Below are positions 1 through 6,301 of a DNA stretch of 8,038 nucleotides, one piece after another. Positions within the stretch are counted from its first letter, which is position 1. Each line of letters begins with the position of its first letter. Under the pieces are notes generated by a model. It was not told where the DNA came from, ran no database searches, and saw only the letters and a program-made list of their open reading frames with translations. The position numbers were made by a program, and so were the translations under genes. The DNA is from an uncultured Candidatus Altimarinota bacterium (GTDB lineage: Bacteria; Patescibacteriota; Gracilibacteria; BD1-5; UBA6164): assembly GCA_937931775.1 (NCBI GenBank), contig CALHAQ010000018.1:1-8038 (forward strand), written 5' to 3'.

Positions 1-273
1 TACTTTTGTGAAATTTGATAAAAGAAACTTTTCAACATTCTGATGATTAAAAAAAGCTAAATAAGATAGGATTAATACCATCCATATAGTTATAAATTTT
101 TTGATGGTGAATTCTGAAAAGTCCATATATCAAGTAAATCACAGTAAGGAAAAAATAAAAACCATGAAAAATATATTATCATTAGTTTCATAGAAATTAT
201 TATTTTTTTCCTTTAAATAATTAAGTATTTTTTTAATAGTGTCTTTATTTATATGTATTGGTTTTTTACTCAT
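1..273 (-). CDS. Small membrane protein, 3' end outside the window
   Basis: The first 91 codons of an unrecognised protein are present; the gene runs off the left edge. The start is the first ATG after the YCII gene, whose stop lies only 3 nt upstream, so the two are probably co-transcribed. The N-terminus is lysine- and asparagine-rich and polar (residues 1-33). Two hydrophobic stretches follow, at about residues 34-50 and 59-76, with a short acidic loop between them. Two TGA codons fall inside the first hydrophobic stretch (residues 45 and 48) and read naturally as Gly. The DNA is visibly richer in A and T than the neighbouring genes, with long AAA/AAT runs, which may mean a fast-evolving or recently acquired gene. 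No family is recognised, so no function is offered. The upstream sequence is A/T-rich without a Shine-Dalgarno motif. Confidence 0.6.
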
Positions 274-276
274 ATT

Positions 277-609
277 TTATTTATTTCTATTATCAAAAAA
301 CTCTTTTGGTCTATTAAACTGCCATGGGTCTCGGGTGTTACATTTGTGAATCTGAATATCTTTCCAAACTCATCCAGTCACGTATGGCTCTTTATTTAAA
401 TATGTTTGAAGCTCATCCTCATCAGCGAAGTCGTAGATGAGAATCGAGCCTTTCATATTTTGGTCATCATCCCAAATCGCTGCTCAGTACCACATATTTC
501 CAGAAGCTAAGAGCTCTTCTCACAGAGCAATGTGCTTTTCTCTGACTGCGAGTCTTCTCTCGAGCGCTTTATCGTCTGTACCGTCGAGTCATATAATAGT
601 AAATTGCAT
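277..609 (-). CDS. YCII (YciI-like) domain protein
   Basis: This 110-aa protein matches the YCII-related fold, a small ferredoxin-like alpha+beta dimer whose members are mostly of unknown activity. It shows the family hallmarks in order: an N-terminal beta strand, a helix with a conserved His (Arg-23, His-26), a Gly-rich turn after the helix, then the strand-helix-strand of residues 54-87, where the usual Asp-Pro is Glu-Pro (residues 74-75). About 20 polar residues extend past the domain. Four TGA codons (residues 7, 30, 42, 80) sit at turn positions and read as Gly; with the standard code the gene would break into unusable pieces. The start lies 17 nt after the end of the serine tRNA, and the stop is 3 nt before the next gene. 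Family assignment is good; the substrate is unknown. Confidence 0.88.
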
Positions 610-626
610 ATTTTGTTTATTTAAAA

Positions 627-717
627 TGGAGGAAGGGACGAGATTCGAACTCGCGGAACGGGCGAACCGCTCACACGCTTTCCAAGCGTGCGCTTTCAAC
701 CACTCAGCCACCCTTCC
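627..717 (-). tRNA. tRNA-Ser (anticodon GGA)
   Basis: A complete class II tRNA can be folded. The seven-base-pair acceptor stem (711-717 with 631-637) closes perfectly. The anticodon arm CACGC-TTGGAAA-GCGTG gives anticodon GGA (681-683 on the plus strand), which reads UCC and UCU serine codons. A long variable arm, a six-pair stem containing one G-U, is typical of serine tRNA. The T arm carries TTCGAAT. The 3' CCA is encoded (627-629). The discriminator base is U (position 630), where bacterial serine tRNAs usually have G. The RNA lies between the lipoprotein gene and the YCII gene, only 17 nt before the latter's start codon, so it is probably cut out of a longer transcript or made from its own short promoter. 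Confidence 0.96.
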
Positions 718-729
718 AAAAAGTTGTAG

Positions 730-735
730 TTTATA
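730..735 (-). promoter_or_regulatory. Possible -10 box for the tRNA-Ser transcript
   Basis: On the minus strand TATAAA lies 12 nt before the mature tRNA 5' end, in the 39-nt gap after the lipoprotein stop. The position fits a -10 element with a very short leader. No convincing -35 box lies 16-18 nt upstream, so this is weak. The same gap also holds a five-pair ATTTC/GAAAT hairpin without a T tract, not good enough to call a terminator. Confidence 0.3.
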
Positions 736-756
736 AGCGTCATTTCGGACAGGAAA

Positions 757-1071
757 TTAGCCCTCTACATTATAACTTACGACTATACCATCCTCTACGC
801 TTGCGTTGATTCGTCCTGGTCTATAATCCATTGTTACAGGCATACTTTGACCATCGATAGATACTATTCTAAAATCAACACCGTTTTCTTTTGCGAGGTT
901 TATTGCTTCATCTTGAGAGAGTCATATATACTTCGCTTCTGTAGCAATAATGTCTTCTGGAGTTATCGATGAATCATTTTCATCTGTGATAGGTACTTGT
1001 GTAGTAGTCTCATTTTGATTACATGAGCTGAGGAGAGCTATACTTATGAGTAGGGCAATGATATATTTCAT
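757..1071 (-). CDS. Lipoprotein with peptidase-inhibitor-I78-like domain
   Basis: This 104-aa protein begins with a classical lipoprotein signal: Lys-2, a hydrophobic core, and the lipobox Leu-Ser-Ser-Cys with lipidated Cys-17. It should therefore be exported and membrane-anchored by the Lgt/Lsp pathway. A polar linker rich in Thr, Asp and Ser (18-45) leads to a domain at 47-104 resembling the I78 family of small serine-peptidase inhibitors. That domain has a Tyr-Ile-Gly start, an amphipathic helix, and the signature block TMDYRPGRIN (80-89) followed by a strand. I78 members such as Aspergillus elastase inhibitor block secreted serine proteases, so a protective role at the cell surface is plausible, but activity is inferred only. 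One TGA (residue 50) is Gly at the conserved Ile-Gly. The start is 21 nt after the RidA stop, suggesting one transcript. Confidence 0.8.
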
Positions 1072-1092
1072 AATATTTTGTTTAAGAATATG

Positions 1093-1467
1093 TTATTTTA
1101 GTTCTGCAATCACTTCTATTTGTATAAGGGCATTTGAGAGAAGCTCTGAAACTCATATACAGGTTCTTGCGGGTTTATGAGTGAAATACTCATTATAAAT
1201 ATGATTTACTACACTGTAATCTCTCATATCTGAGAGAAAGACGCTTGTTTTGACTACATTTTTGAGATCTATATTTGCTTCTTTGAGGATGGCCTGAATA
1301 TTTTCACAAGCCTGCTTTGTTTGAGCTGTAATTCATCCCTCTTTCAGGAGAAGCGTCTCTGGATCGATACCAATCTGTCAGCTAGAATAGAACATATTTC
1401 CAGATGTTGCTCATTGAGAGTATGGGCCAACTGGTTCTGGAGCAGAATGCGTGTATATTATCTTCAT
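1093..1467 (-). CDS. ridA: RidA family reactive imine/enamine deaminase
   Basis: This 124-aa protein is a full-length RidA (YjgF/YER057c/UK114) protein. RidA trimers hydrolyse the 2-aminoacrylate-type enamines and imines released by PLP enzymes such as threonine dehydratase, protecting other PLP enzymes. Visible landmarks are the N-terminal Pro-Val-Gly-Pro-Tyr-Ser-Gln (12-18), the Ser-Gly-Gln-Ile strand (29-32) and the C-terminal Ala-Arg-Thr-Cys block. Tyr-16, Ser-29, Arg-101 and Glu-118 correspond to the active-site residues known for E. coli RidA. Arg-101, which holds the substrate carboxylate, supports a true deaminase rather than a non-catalytic paralogue. Four TGA codons (19, 30, 45, 105) are Gly; number 30 is the nearly invariant Gly of Ser-Gly-Gln. 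It is the first gene after a 260-nt spacer and leads into the lipoprotein gene. No Shine-Dalgarno is present; the leader is T-rich. Confidence 0.95.
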
Positions 1468-1530
1468 GTGAGAAAAATAAAAAATAAAAAAAGCACACAT
1501 GCCTCAAGACTTTTAAATAAAATCTAGAAA

Positions 1531-1560
1531 CATATATGCTCTTGGTCCTGAAAGTGTCAG
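1531..1560 (-). promoter_or_regulatory. Possible promoter for ridA and the lipoprotein gene
   Basis: On the minus strand CTGACA (1555-1560, five of six matches to TTGACA) is followed after 18 nt by TATATG (1531-1536, four of six matches to TATAAT). Transcription would begin near 1525, giving a ridA leader of roughly 55-60 nt rich in T. The -35 overlaps the hairpin at 1547-1561. In AT-rich DNA such matches are common, so this is a suggestion only. Confidence 0.33.
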
Positions 1561-1601
1561 GAAGGTACCACCAGAGAGCGAGTACTTAATTTTATTTTTT
1601 A

Positions 1602-1621
1602 TCGAAGTGTTTCGACTTCGA
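1602..1621 (-). repeat. Perfect inverted repeat, TCGAAGT / ACTTCGA
   Basis: Seven perfectly paired bases enclose a six-base loop (1609-1614) in the spacer after the AAA+ gene. On the minus strand it is followed by A-rich sequence, not T's, so it is not a standard intrinsic terminator in the direction of the genes. On the plus strand the T-rich run lies before it rather than after it. It could be an RNA 3'-end or processing hairpin, or a protein-binding palindrome. Confidence 0.45.
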
Positions 1622-1727
1622 GAGGGTCTAATAAGAATGAGTTCTGTTCTTCCTCTGGCTCACAGGTGATAGCTGCTATAATGCCTACAGCTTTATTATA
1701 TAGATTTTGAGGGGAGTGCAAGAAAAA

Positions 1728-3017
1728 TTAAGCTATAGTTTTTTCCCACTTTTCAAAGACGCTCATGTCTACGAGTTTTATAGATGCAATAGTCTCTGAG
1801 ATTGCGATTTCGAGAAGTCATTGGCTGATTTTATGATCTTCTAGGTCGCTGCTTATTTCTGAGAGATCTCCATCATGCTCTTGAATCTTCTTTGCTAGAT
1901 CAAGTATGTTAGATGATGCGTCACGAGATGCTTCCTCTACGATAGCTTCTATATCAGCTGCAACGTATCAGTCAGTGAGCTCTGCGAGTTTTTTATAATT
2001 GAGTTTTCCATGTGGTCTTCACTGTTTTTCTATAAATATTTCAAATAACTCAGCCCTGGCATCGAAATCTGGAGCTCAAATATAAAACTTTTTATCGAGA
2101 CGACCTGATCTCAGGAGCGCTGAATCTAGATGATCAGGACGGTTTGTGGCAGCAATTACTATAAGATTTGGTGCCTCGTCTAAGTTATTAAATTCTTGCA
2201 AGAACTGTGATACTTCTTCGGCTTTATTTGCGTCGACTCTATTTCCACGCTTTGAGACAAGAGAATCTATTTCATCCAGAAAGAGGATTATTGGTCAGGC
2301 TTCACTCGCTTTTTTAGCAGCTGTGAAAAACTCTCTAATATTCTTAGATGTTTCATGGAGATATGACGATCCAAATTCTCATACAGATTTTGTAATGAGT
2401 CCTGCTCACATTTCTTGAGCCAGTTTCTTGGTGATAAATGTTTTCCCAGTTCCTGGAGGACCATATAGGAGCATCCCAGTAGGGATTCCTACCTGGAATT
2501 TTTCATAACTCTCATAGAGATCTACCATCTTTTTTTCCTTGATTTCCTCTGGAGTATCTATTTCTTTAGGAGACATAGTTTCATATTTTTCCTTGAGCTT
2601 TCTCACGAGAAATAAAAACTGGAGTGGTCTGATAAATCCATCTCTCAAATCATCTTTGAGTTTTTGCATACCAGCTACTCATTTAAAACCCCAAGTATTT
2701 GGATTTTTCATAGTAAAATATTCTGGCTCTACTATGAGTTTTCTTTTGTCCTCATCTCACGCATTTTTTGTAGTTTTAACAGTATCTGTATCAGGAGTTT
2801 TTATGCTAAGTGATTCTCATGTTTTTATAACCTCTGGGCTTCAAAAAGTATCACCAAAAGCTTTTGTAATATCTCCAGCTTTAGAAATAGAACTCTCCAT
2901 TTGTTTGAGAGCATTTCATAGGTCTCATTTCCAGTCTTTTGTCATAACTTCTTTAAACTCGGGAGTGGTCGTAACAGCATCAAAGAATGCATCAAATCCA
3001 GTATCTTTTTTTGACAT
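1728..3017 (-). CDS. AAA+ ATPase (classical AAA clade)
   Basis: This 429-aa protein carries one AAA module. Residues 1-92 form a polar, probably flexible N-terminal region. The module starts at about 108 with Gly-Val-Ala-Gly. Between that start and the P-loop lies a charged helical stretch of about 35 residues (138-175), longer than usual. Walker A is GPPGTGKT (186-193), Walker B is ILFLDEID (244-251), and sensor 1 / second region of homology is IAATNRPD with both Arg-303 and Arg-306. The pore-loop aromatic is probably Tyr-219. The sensor-2 helix begins Gly-Tyr-Val-Ala-Ala-Asp-Ile, where most relatives have Ser-Gly-Ala-Asp. The ATPase should be catalytically competent and act as a hexameric remodelling or unfolding motor; no protease domain is attached. 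Thirteen TGA codons are Gly, including positions 204 and 350, which are conserved Gly. It is the last gene of the TelA operon, starting 5 nt after the preceding stop. Its substrate is unknown; the operon partners are the obvious candidates. Confidence 0.95.
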
Positions 3018-3022
3018 ATTGA

Positions 3023-3571
3023 TTATTTAGAAATATTTTTCATGTGTAATTCAAGCCTTTGTTTTTGTTTTTCTAATAATTTTTTCCCACTTACGAGAGT
3101 ATTAGAGTTGTCATCATGCTCTATTTGAGAAACCTCTCAAAAAATTTCTTTTTCATGCGCGCTTACCCATTCTACTAAATCTCAGTTAAAACTTTCCATC
3201 ATGCTTACAAAGAATTTTTTTTCATGTTCTAGAATTTCCTCTTGCCTATGAGAATGAGATATTAATTGTCCTAGTGTTTTTCAACATGCCTCTATTTTAT
3301 AAGTCATAGAAGTAATTCAAATACGTATATGTTCGACCTCAGTAGGTTTTGCTTGAGAATTTTTAATATCTTTTCATATGTCATAGTGAAGAGTCGCGTA
3401 AGTCATGAGAGCGTCTTCTTTTTCTGCTGCATACTTTCCTAATATCTTTTTGAAACTATTTCCGAAAAGTGAAAAAAATCTCTCTTTTATACCGGAAGGT
3501 TTGTAGTGGTCTAAAAGATTATGCGTATTTTCGAGTTCGCTGTGGAGGGTTTTGAGTATATAATCTTGCAT
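3023..3571 (-). CDS. Helical soluble protein of the TelA/AAA+ operon
   Basis: This 182-aa protein is not recognised. It is predicted almost wholly alpha-helical, charged and without membrane segments or signal peptide. A conserved-looking amphipathic patch at 28-47 is rich in Phe and Lys (Arg-Phe-Phe-Ser-Leu-Phe-Gly) and could touch a membrane or partner. The C-terminal 40 residues are strongly coiled-coil-like and end Lys-Asn-Ile-Ser-Lys. One Cys (96) and several His (105, 107) do not form a recognisable metal site. Five TGA codons (66, 85, 97, 130, 145) read as Gly. It sits 2 nt after the membrane-protein gene and 5 nt before the ATPase, so translation is probably coupled. The order suggests an adaptor or substrate for the ATPase, by inference only. 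Confidence 0.85.
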
Positions 3572-3573
3572 AT

Positions 3574-4779
3574 TTATTTGAGTTTAGTAATAGAATCTTC
3601 AAGCATTGGAATAAATTTATTTATATCTTTCAGCTGCATTTTAATACGTTTGACTTGCAGTTTGAGTACTGACTTGAGTTCTATCTTTTCTGTATCTTTT
3701 ATCTGTAGAGCTATATCATTTTGTTTCTGGATAAGGGTATCTTGATTTTTTTCTAGGAGCGTGAGTATATCTTCGAGAGGTTTAGAAATCTGCTTTTTGA
3801 TCCATGAATTATATACCTCAAAGCTAAACATGTCTTTGTATCTCGATTTATGAATAGTATTTTTGAGTGATAGAACCTGCTCAACCGCACTTTGAGCTGA
3901 AGTATTTATATCTCGTATCCCAGCATTTATCTCTAGGAGAAGACCATCTTTCCACTCATTATCATGGGCATTTTTTAAGAGAGATTTGAGACGTGTTTTT
4001 TCTGCTCTAATGTCATCAGAACTTATGTCTAGATCTCAAAAAAGTTTATTAATTTTGATAACATTTTGTCATCTATAGATGAGATATTTAGTATTGAGCC
4101 AAGTCATAAGCTGCCCAAATACGATCAGCCCTAAGACTCCTATAAAGTATACACATGCCATAATAGCAATATATATAGTATAGAGTGCCATCAAAATAAG
4201 CATTCCTTGAATAGAATCTTTTCCTCCGACTCTATCTAAGATAGAAAATATTTTTTCATATCATCCAAACAGTTGGCTGCTAATATCTTTAGAAAGTGAT
4301 TTTTTACTTTCATCCAGACGAGATTCTCAAAATAAATCTTCCTCAAAGGTTTCAGATACTTCATCAATATCATTTTTTAAACCTGATATATCAGAGAGCT
4401 TATGTATTTTTCATCCTAGTGAAATAGAACTATCAGTCATTATAACAAAAGCTGATTTTGTGAGTAAACGTGATCTCTTAATTGAAAGCAAGAGTAAGTA
4501 AATAAACATAAAACATACTCCCACAAATATTGTGAAAAAGAACACGAGTAGAGAAAGCCCTGATATGAAAGCAAAGATTAGAGATATGACCGCAAGAGGA
4601 ATACCAAAAAACTTTAAGGTTTTTAAAAAATCTCTTTGTATCGACAGTTTTACTTCATCAGGGGATATCCATTTATATAAATGAAAACCACGCTGCTCAA
4701 TATCATTTTGGATATTCTTTGGAACATGGAGTACCTCTGGTAGATTTTCAGGAGATTTATCTCTAGTTCTTGTAAACAT
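3574..4779 (-). CDS. Four-helix membrane protein with helical cytoplasmic domain
   Basis: This 401-aa protein is not assigned to a family. Residues 1-52 are polar. Two adjacent transmembrane helices follow at about 54-75 and 77-99, then Lys-Arg-Ser-Arg. A polar, acidic segment (100-190) precedes a second hydrophobic pair at about 192-229. The last 170 residues are hydrophilic, helical and Lys-rich with heptad character (about 340-401). Five TGA codons (123, 151, 173, 237, 248) read as Gly; a standard-code reading would wrongly stop the protein at residue 122 and make a separate 85-aa fragment of its end. It begins 3 nt after the TelA stop and in the same frame. In Bacillus a TelA-family gene (yaaN) lies beside the membrane protein gene xpaC. 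This gene occupies the equivalent position and also combines membrane helices with a helical tail, but I see no clear sequence similarity to XpaC. Confidence 0.88.
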
Positions 4780-4782
4780 AGA

Positions 4783-5895
4783 CTATTTATTTATCTCTGC
4801 AGCAAGTTCTTCTTGAGATTGAGCTGAGAGTATTTTTACCTCTTCAAGTTTATCTTTTGCATCTGAAAATGCTTGTTTTTCAGCCTCTGCTTCGAGATTT
4901 ACCTGAGCTCTAAAACTTTCTATTTGATCGAAGTGATTTTTAAGTTTCGTAACATTTTCTACAAATACTGACGCTGAGAGTACTGGTTTACTTGTAAGTT
5001 CTTCAGACCGTTTTGCTGAATCGATAGCTTTATCTGTGAGCTCGCTACTCATTTTATCAATAGTCTCACCCATGATATTGAGCGCTTTCATGCTCGCATC
5101 AAGCGCTTTTTGAGAGCTTGTTTCTATGAGAGCCGTAGAAAGAAGGGTTTTAAATATAGGACGAGAAGAACTCATAGCAAGAGAGAGTTTTGATGCGCTA
5201 TCAAGTCTCATAAGGAGTCTTTTTCGAGCCATTTCGAGGTTTCCTATAAGTACTACGAGATTAGAAAGAAAATATTCTACATTTCTCAGGAACATATCAT
5301 ATTTGAGTTTTTCATCTTCGTTTGTTTCTGCTTCTGCTTTTTGTTTAAATTCTTCTATTTTTTCTTGGAGAAAATCTTTATAAGCAACAACTTTTCCAAG
5401 GTTTTCTTCGATTCCTTGCAGGAAGTTTTTTTGCATATCTATAGAGGTATCTAGAGATATATTTGATTGATCGAATCCATCAAAGATAGTTTCGATTTTT
5501 CCCTCCATTGATTTAATATTAAACTTTGCTTCATCCCACTTACTATCAAGCGCTTTTGCGAGTGATGATACTATAGGAATTGATTTAGCTACTTTCATGA
5601 CTATCCCATCGTTGTCTATGATATCATCATATACAGATTGCACATCTTTATTCATCGCAGCAAGTTCGTCTGACACTTTCATAATTGGATCACTGTCTAT
5701 AATAGCTGCTGTTTCTGATATTATAGTATCCAGTGGAGCTGTGATTTTTTCTCCTAATTCTCTGAAGTCTTTCGCATCTCTGAATGTCTCCTCAACTTCA
5801 GCTTGATCGGTAGCAGATAGGGGAATCGATTTTGTGTTTGAAACAAGAATTTCAGCTTTTTCTTGAGCATCATCTGTTTTTACTTGTGTTGCCAT
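4783..5895 (-). CDS. TelA family (toxic anion resistance) protein
   Basis: This 370-aa soluble, almost entirely helical protein resembles the TelA/KlaA/YaaN family. It has the family length, an N-terminal segment with Asp-Ser-Asp-Pro-Ile-Met (67-72), then Ser-Ile-Pro-Ile-Val-Ser-Ser-Leu (105-112). After that come a long coiled-coil core and the family's characteristic helix pair around RPIFKTLLSTALIETSSQKA (245-264). Family members are linked to resistance to tellurite, colicins or cell-envelope drugs, but the biochemical role is not established; they often occur beside membrane proteins, as here. It is the first gene of the operon, 14 nt after the expected transcription start. It is the only gene here without an in-frame TGA (all eight Gly use GGN) and the only one ending in TAG. 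No cysteines or metal sites are visible. Confidence 0.85.
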   Translation of the reverse strand: MATQVKTDDAQEKAEILVSNTKSIPLSATDQAEVEETFRDAKDFRELGEKITAPLDTIISETAAIIDSDPIMKVSDELAAMNKDVQSVYDDIIDNDGIVMKVAKSIPIVSSLAKALDSKWDEAKFNIKSMEGKIETIFDGFDQSNISLDTSIDMQKNFLQGIEENLGKVVAYKDFLQEKIEEFKQKAEAETNEDEKLKYDMFLRNVEYFLSNLVVLIGNLEMARKRLLMRLDSASKLSLAMSSSRPIFKTLLSTALIETSSQKALDASMKALNIMGETIDKMSSELTDKAIDSAKRSEELTSKPVLSASVFVENVTKLKNHFDQIESFRAQVNLEAEAEKQAFSDAKDKLEEVKILSAQSQEELAAEINK

Positions 5896-5915
5896 AATTG
5901 TAATTCATAAGAAAT

Positions 5916-5921
5916 ATTATA
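5916..5921 (-). promoter_or_regulatory. -10 box of the TelA/AAA+ operon promoter
   Basis: A perfect TATAAT lies on the minus strand 20 nt before the TelA start codon, in the 64-nt gap that separates this operon from the cupin gene. Transcription would start near 5909, leaving a leader of about 14 nt with no Shine-Dalgarno. The -35 region is poor (T-rich, ACTTTT or CTTTTT at 16-17 nt spacing). A second weaker candidate, TATACT, lies at 5930-5935. No terminator hairpin for the upstream genes is visible, so read-through into this operon is likely. Confidence 0.55.
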
Positions 5922-5959
5922 CGAGCAATAGTATAGCAAAAAGTAGGAAGAAAGGGAAA

Positions 5960-6301
5960 TTATTTTTTCATCTCTCTATACCTATCAAAGTCTTTGTAGC
6001 TTGTGTCTTCTGAAAACCATTCTATGAGTCTGGTATCAACAGGGAAATAAAATATATGAGGAGTATTTCCTGCTAACTCAAATATACCATCTTTCTCAGA
6101 AATCTCAGACTTGATGTCTTTTCAGTCTTTTTCTATAGTGAGCTCACATCTCCCAGAGAGTATGATATATTTTTTATTATTTGAATATATTTTCCCTCCT
6201 CTATAGTTTCATGCCAGAGTAAAAATATCATAACAAGTTATTCCTCCAGAGCTAGTTGTATAGAGCTCTCAGACAGAATTTACTTTTTGGCTATGTTTCA
6301 T
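5960..6301 (-). CDS. Small cupin-like protein
   Basis: This 113-aa protein has the pattern of a single small beta-barrel of the cupin type. Successive short strands carry Gly turns: Gly-Gly-Lys at 35-37, a Tyr-Ile-Ile-Leu-Ser-Gly-Arg block at 45-51, and Gly-Asn-Thr-Pro-His at 78-82. The final strand contains Leu-Ile-Glu-Trp-Phe, before an Asp/Arg/Tyr-rich tail. Only His-82 of the usual cupin metal ligands is obvious, so it may bind a sugar or other ligand without metal, or be non-catalytic. Some nucleotide-sugar-processing cupins look similar in the last strand, but I cannot assign an activity. Three TGA codons (11, 31, 60) are Gly. The start codon lies inside the 3' end of the hydrolase gene (22-nt overlap); upstream in its own frame are TAG and TAA, which fix this ATG as the start. 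Confidence 0.75.

Larger units (their letters stand above)
1468..1727 (-). other. 260-nt spacer between the AAA+ gene and ridA
   Basis: This is the only long gap in the window. Reading the minus strand it contains, in order: a 40-codon open frame (1599-1721) directly continuing the ATPase frame after its TAA; a perfect seven-pair hairpin (1602-1621); a five-pair hairpin (1547-1561) with flanking TGG/CCA; a possible promoter; and a T-rich tract just before the ridA start (about 1470-1493). A second open frame, ending at 1513, has no usable start codon. Its translation, including GGTFLTLSGPRAYMFLD, looks protein-like, so a small broken or recoded gene cannot be excluded. No RNA family was recognised. 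No clean intrinsic terminator is seen for the upstream operon: the T-rich tract lacks a strong stem in front of it. Confidence 0.5.

Noticed and set aside
437..736. Plus-strand open frame of 99 codons
   Set aside because: It runs across the complete serine tRNA and antisense to the YCII gene; it is a shadow.
1468..1500. Intrinsic terminator at the T-rich tract before ridA
   Set aside because: The T tract is long, but the sequence before it forms no GC-rich stem, only a three-pair GCA/TGC; it is probably just an A/T-rich leader.
1321..1527. Plus-strand open frame of 68 codons over ridA
   Set aside because: The minus strand encodes an unmistakable RidA with its active-site residues; this frame is incidental.
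1544..1570. Resemblance of GTCAGGAAGG to the SRP RNA apical loop, plus strand
   Set aside because: The GGAA tetraloop context and the conserved AGCAGCC that follow in SRP RNA are missing and no long rod-like stem can be drawn.
2406..2669. Separate 87-aa P-loop protein
   Set aside because: It is just the part of the ATPase between two TGA codons and an internal ATG; the AAA motifs continue through the TGAs on both sides.
2539..3030. Plus-strand open frame of 163 codons
   Set aside because: It is antisense to the N-terminal part of the AAA+ ATPase, has no family resemblance, and its composition (Ser/Phe-rich) is what antisense of a Lys/Glu-rich gene produces.
1728..4779. Region of decaying pseudogenes with many stop codons
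   Set aside because: Only TGA interrupts the frames; TAA and TAG never do, no frameshift is needed, and family motifs are intact, so recoding explains it.
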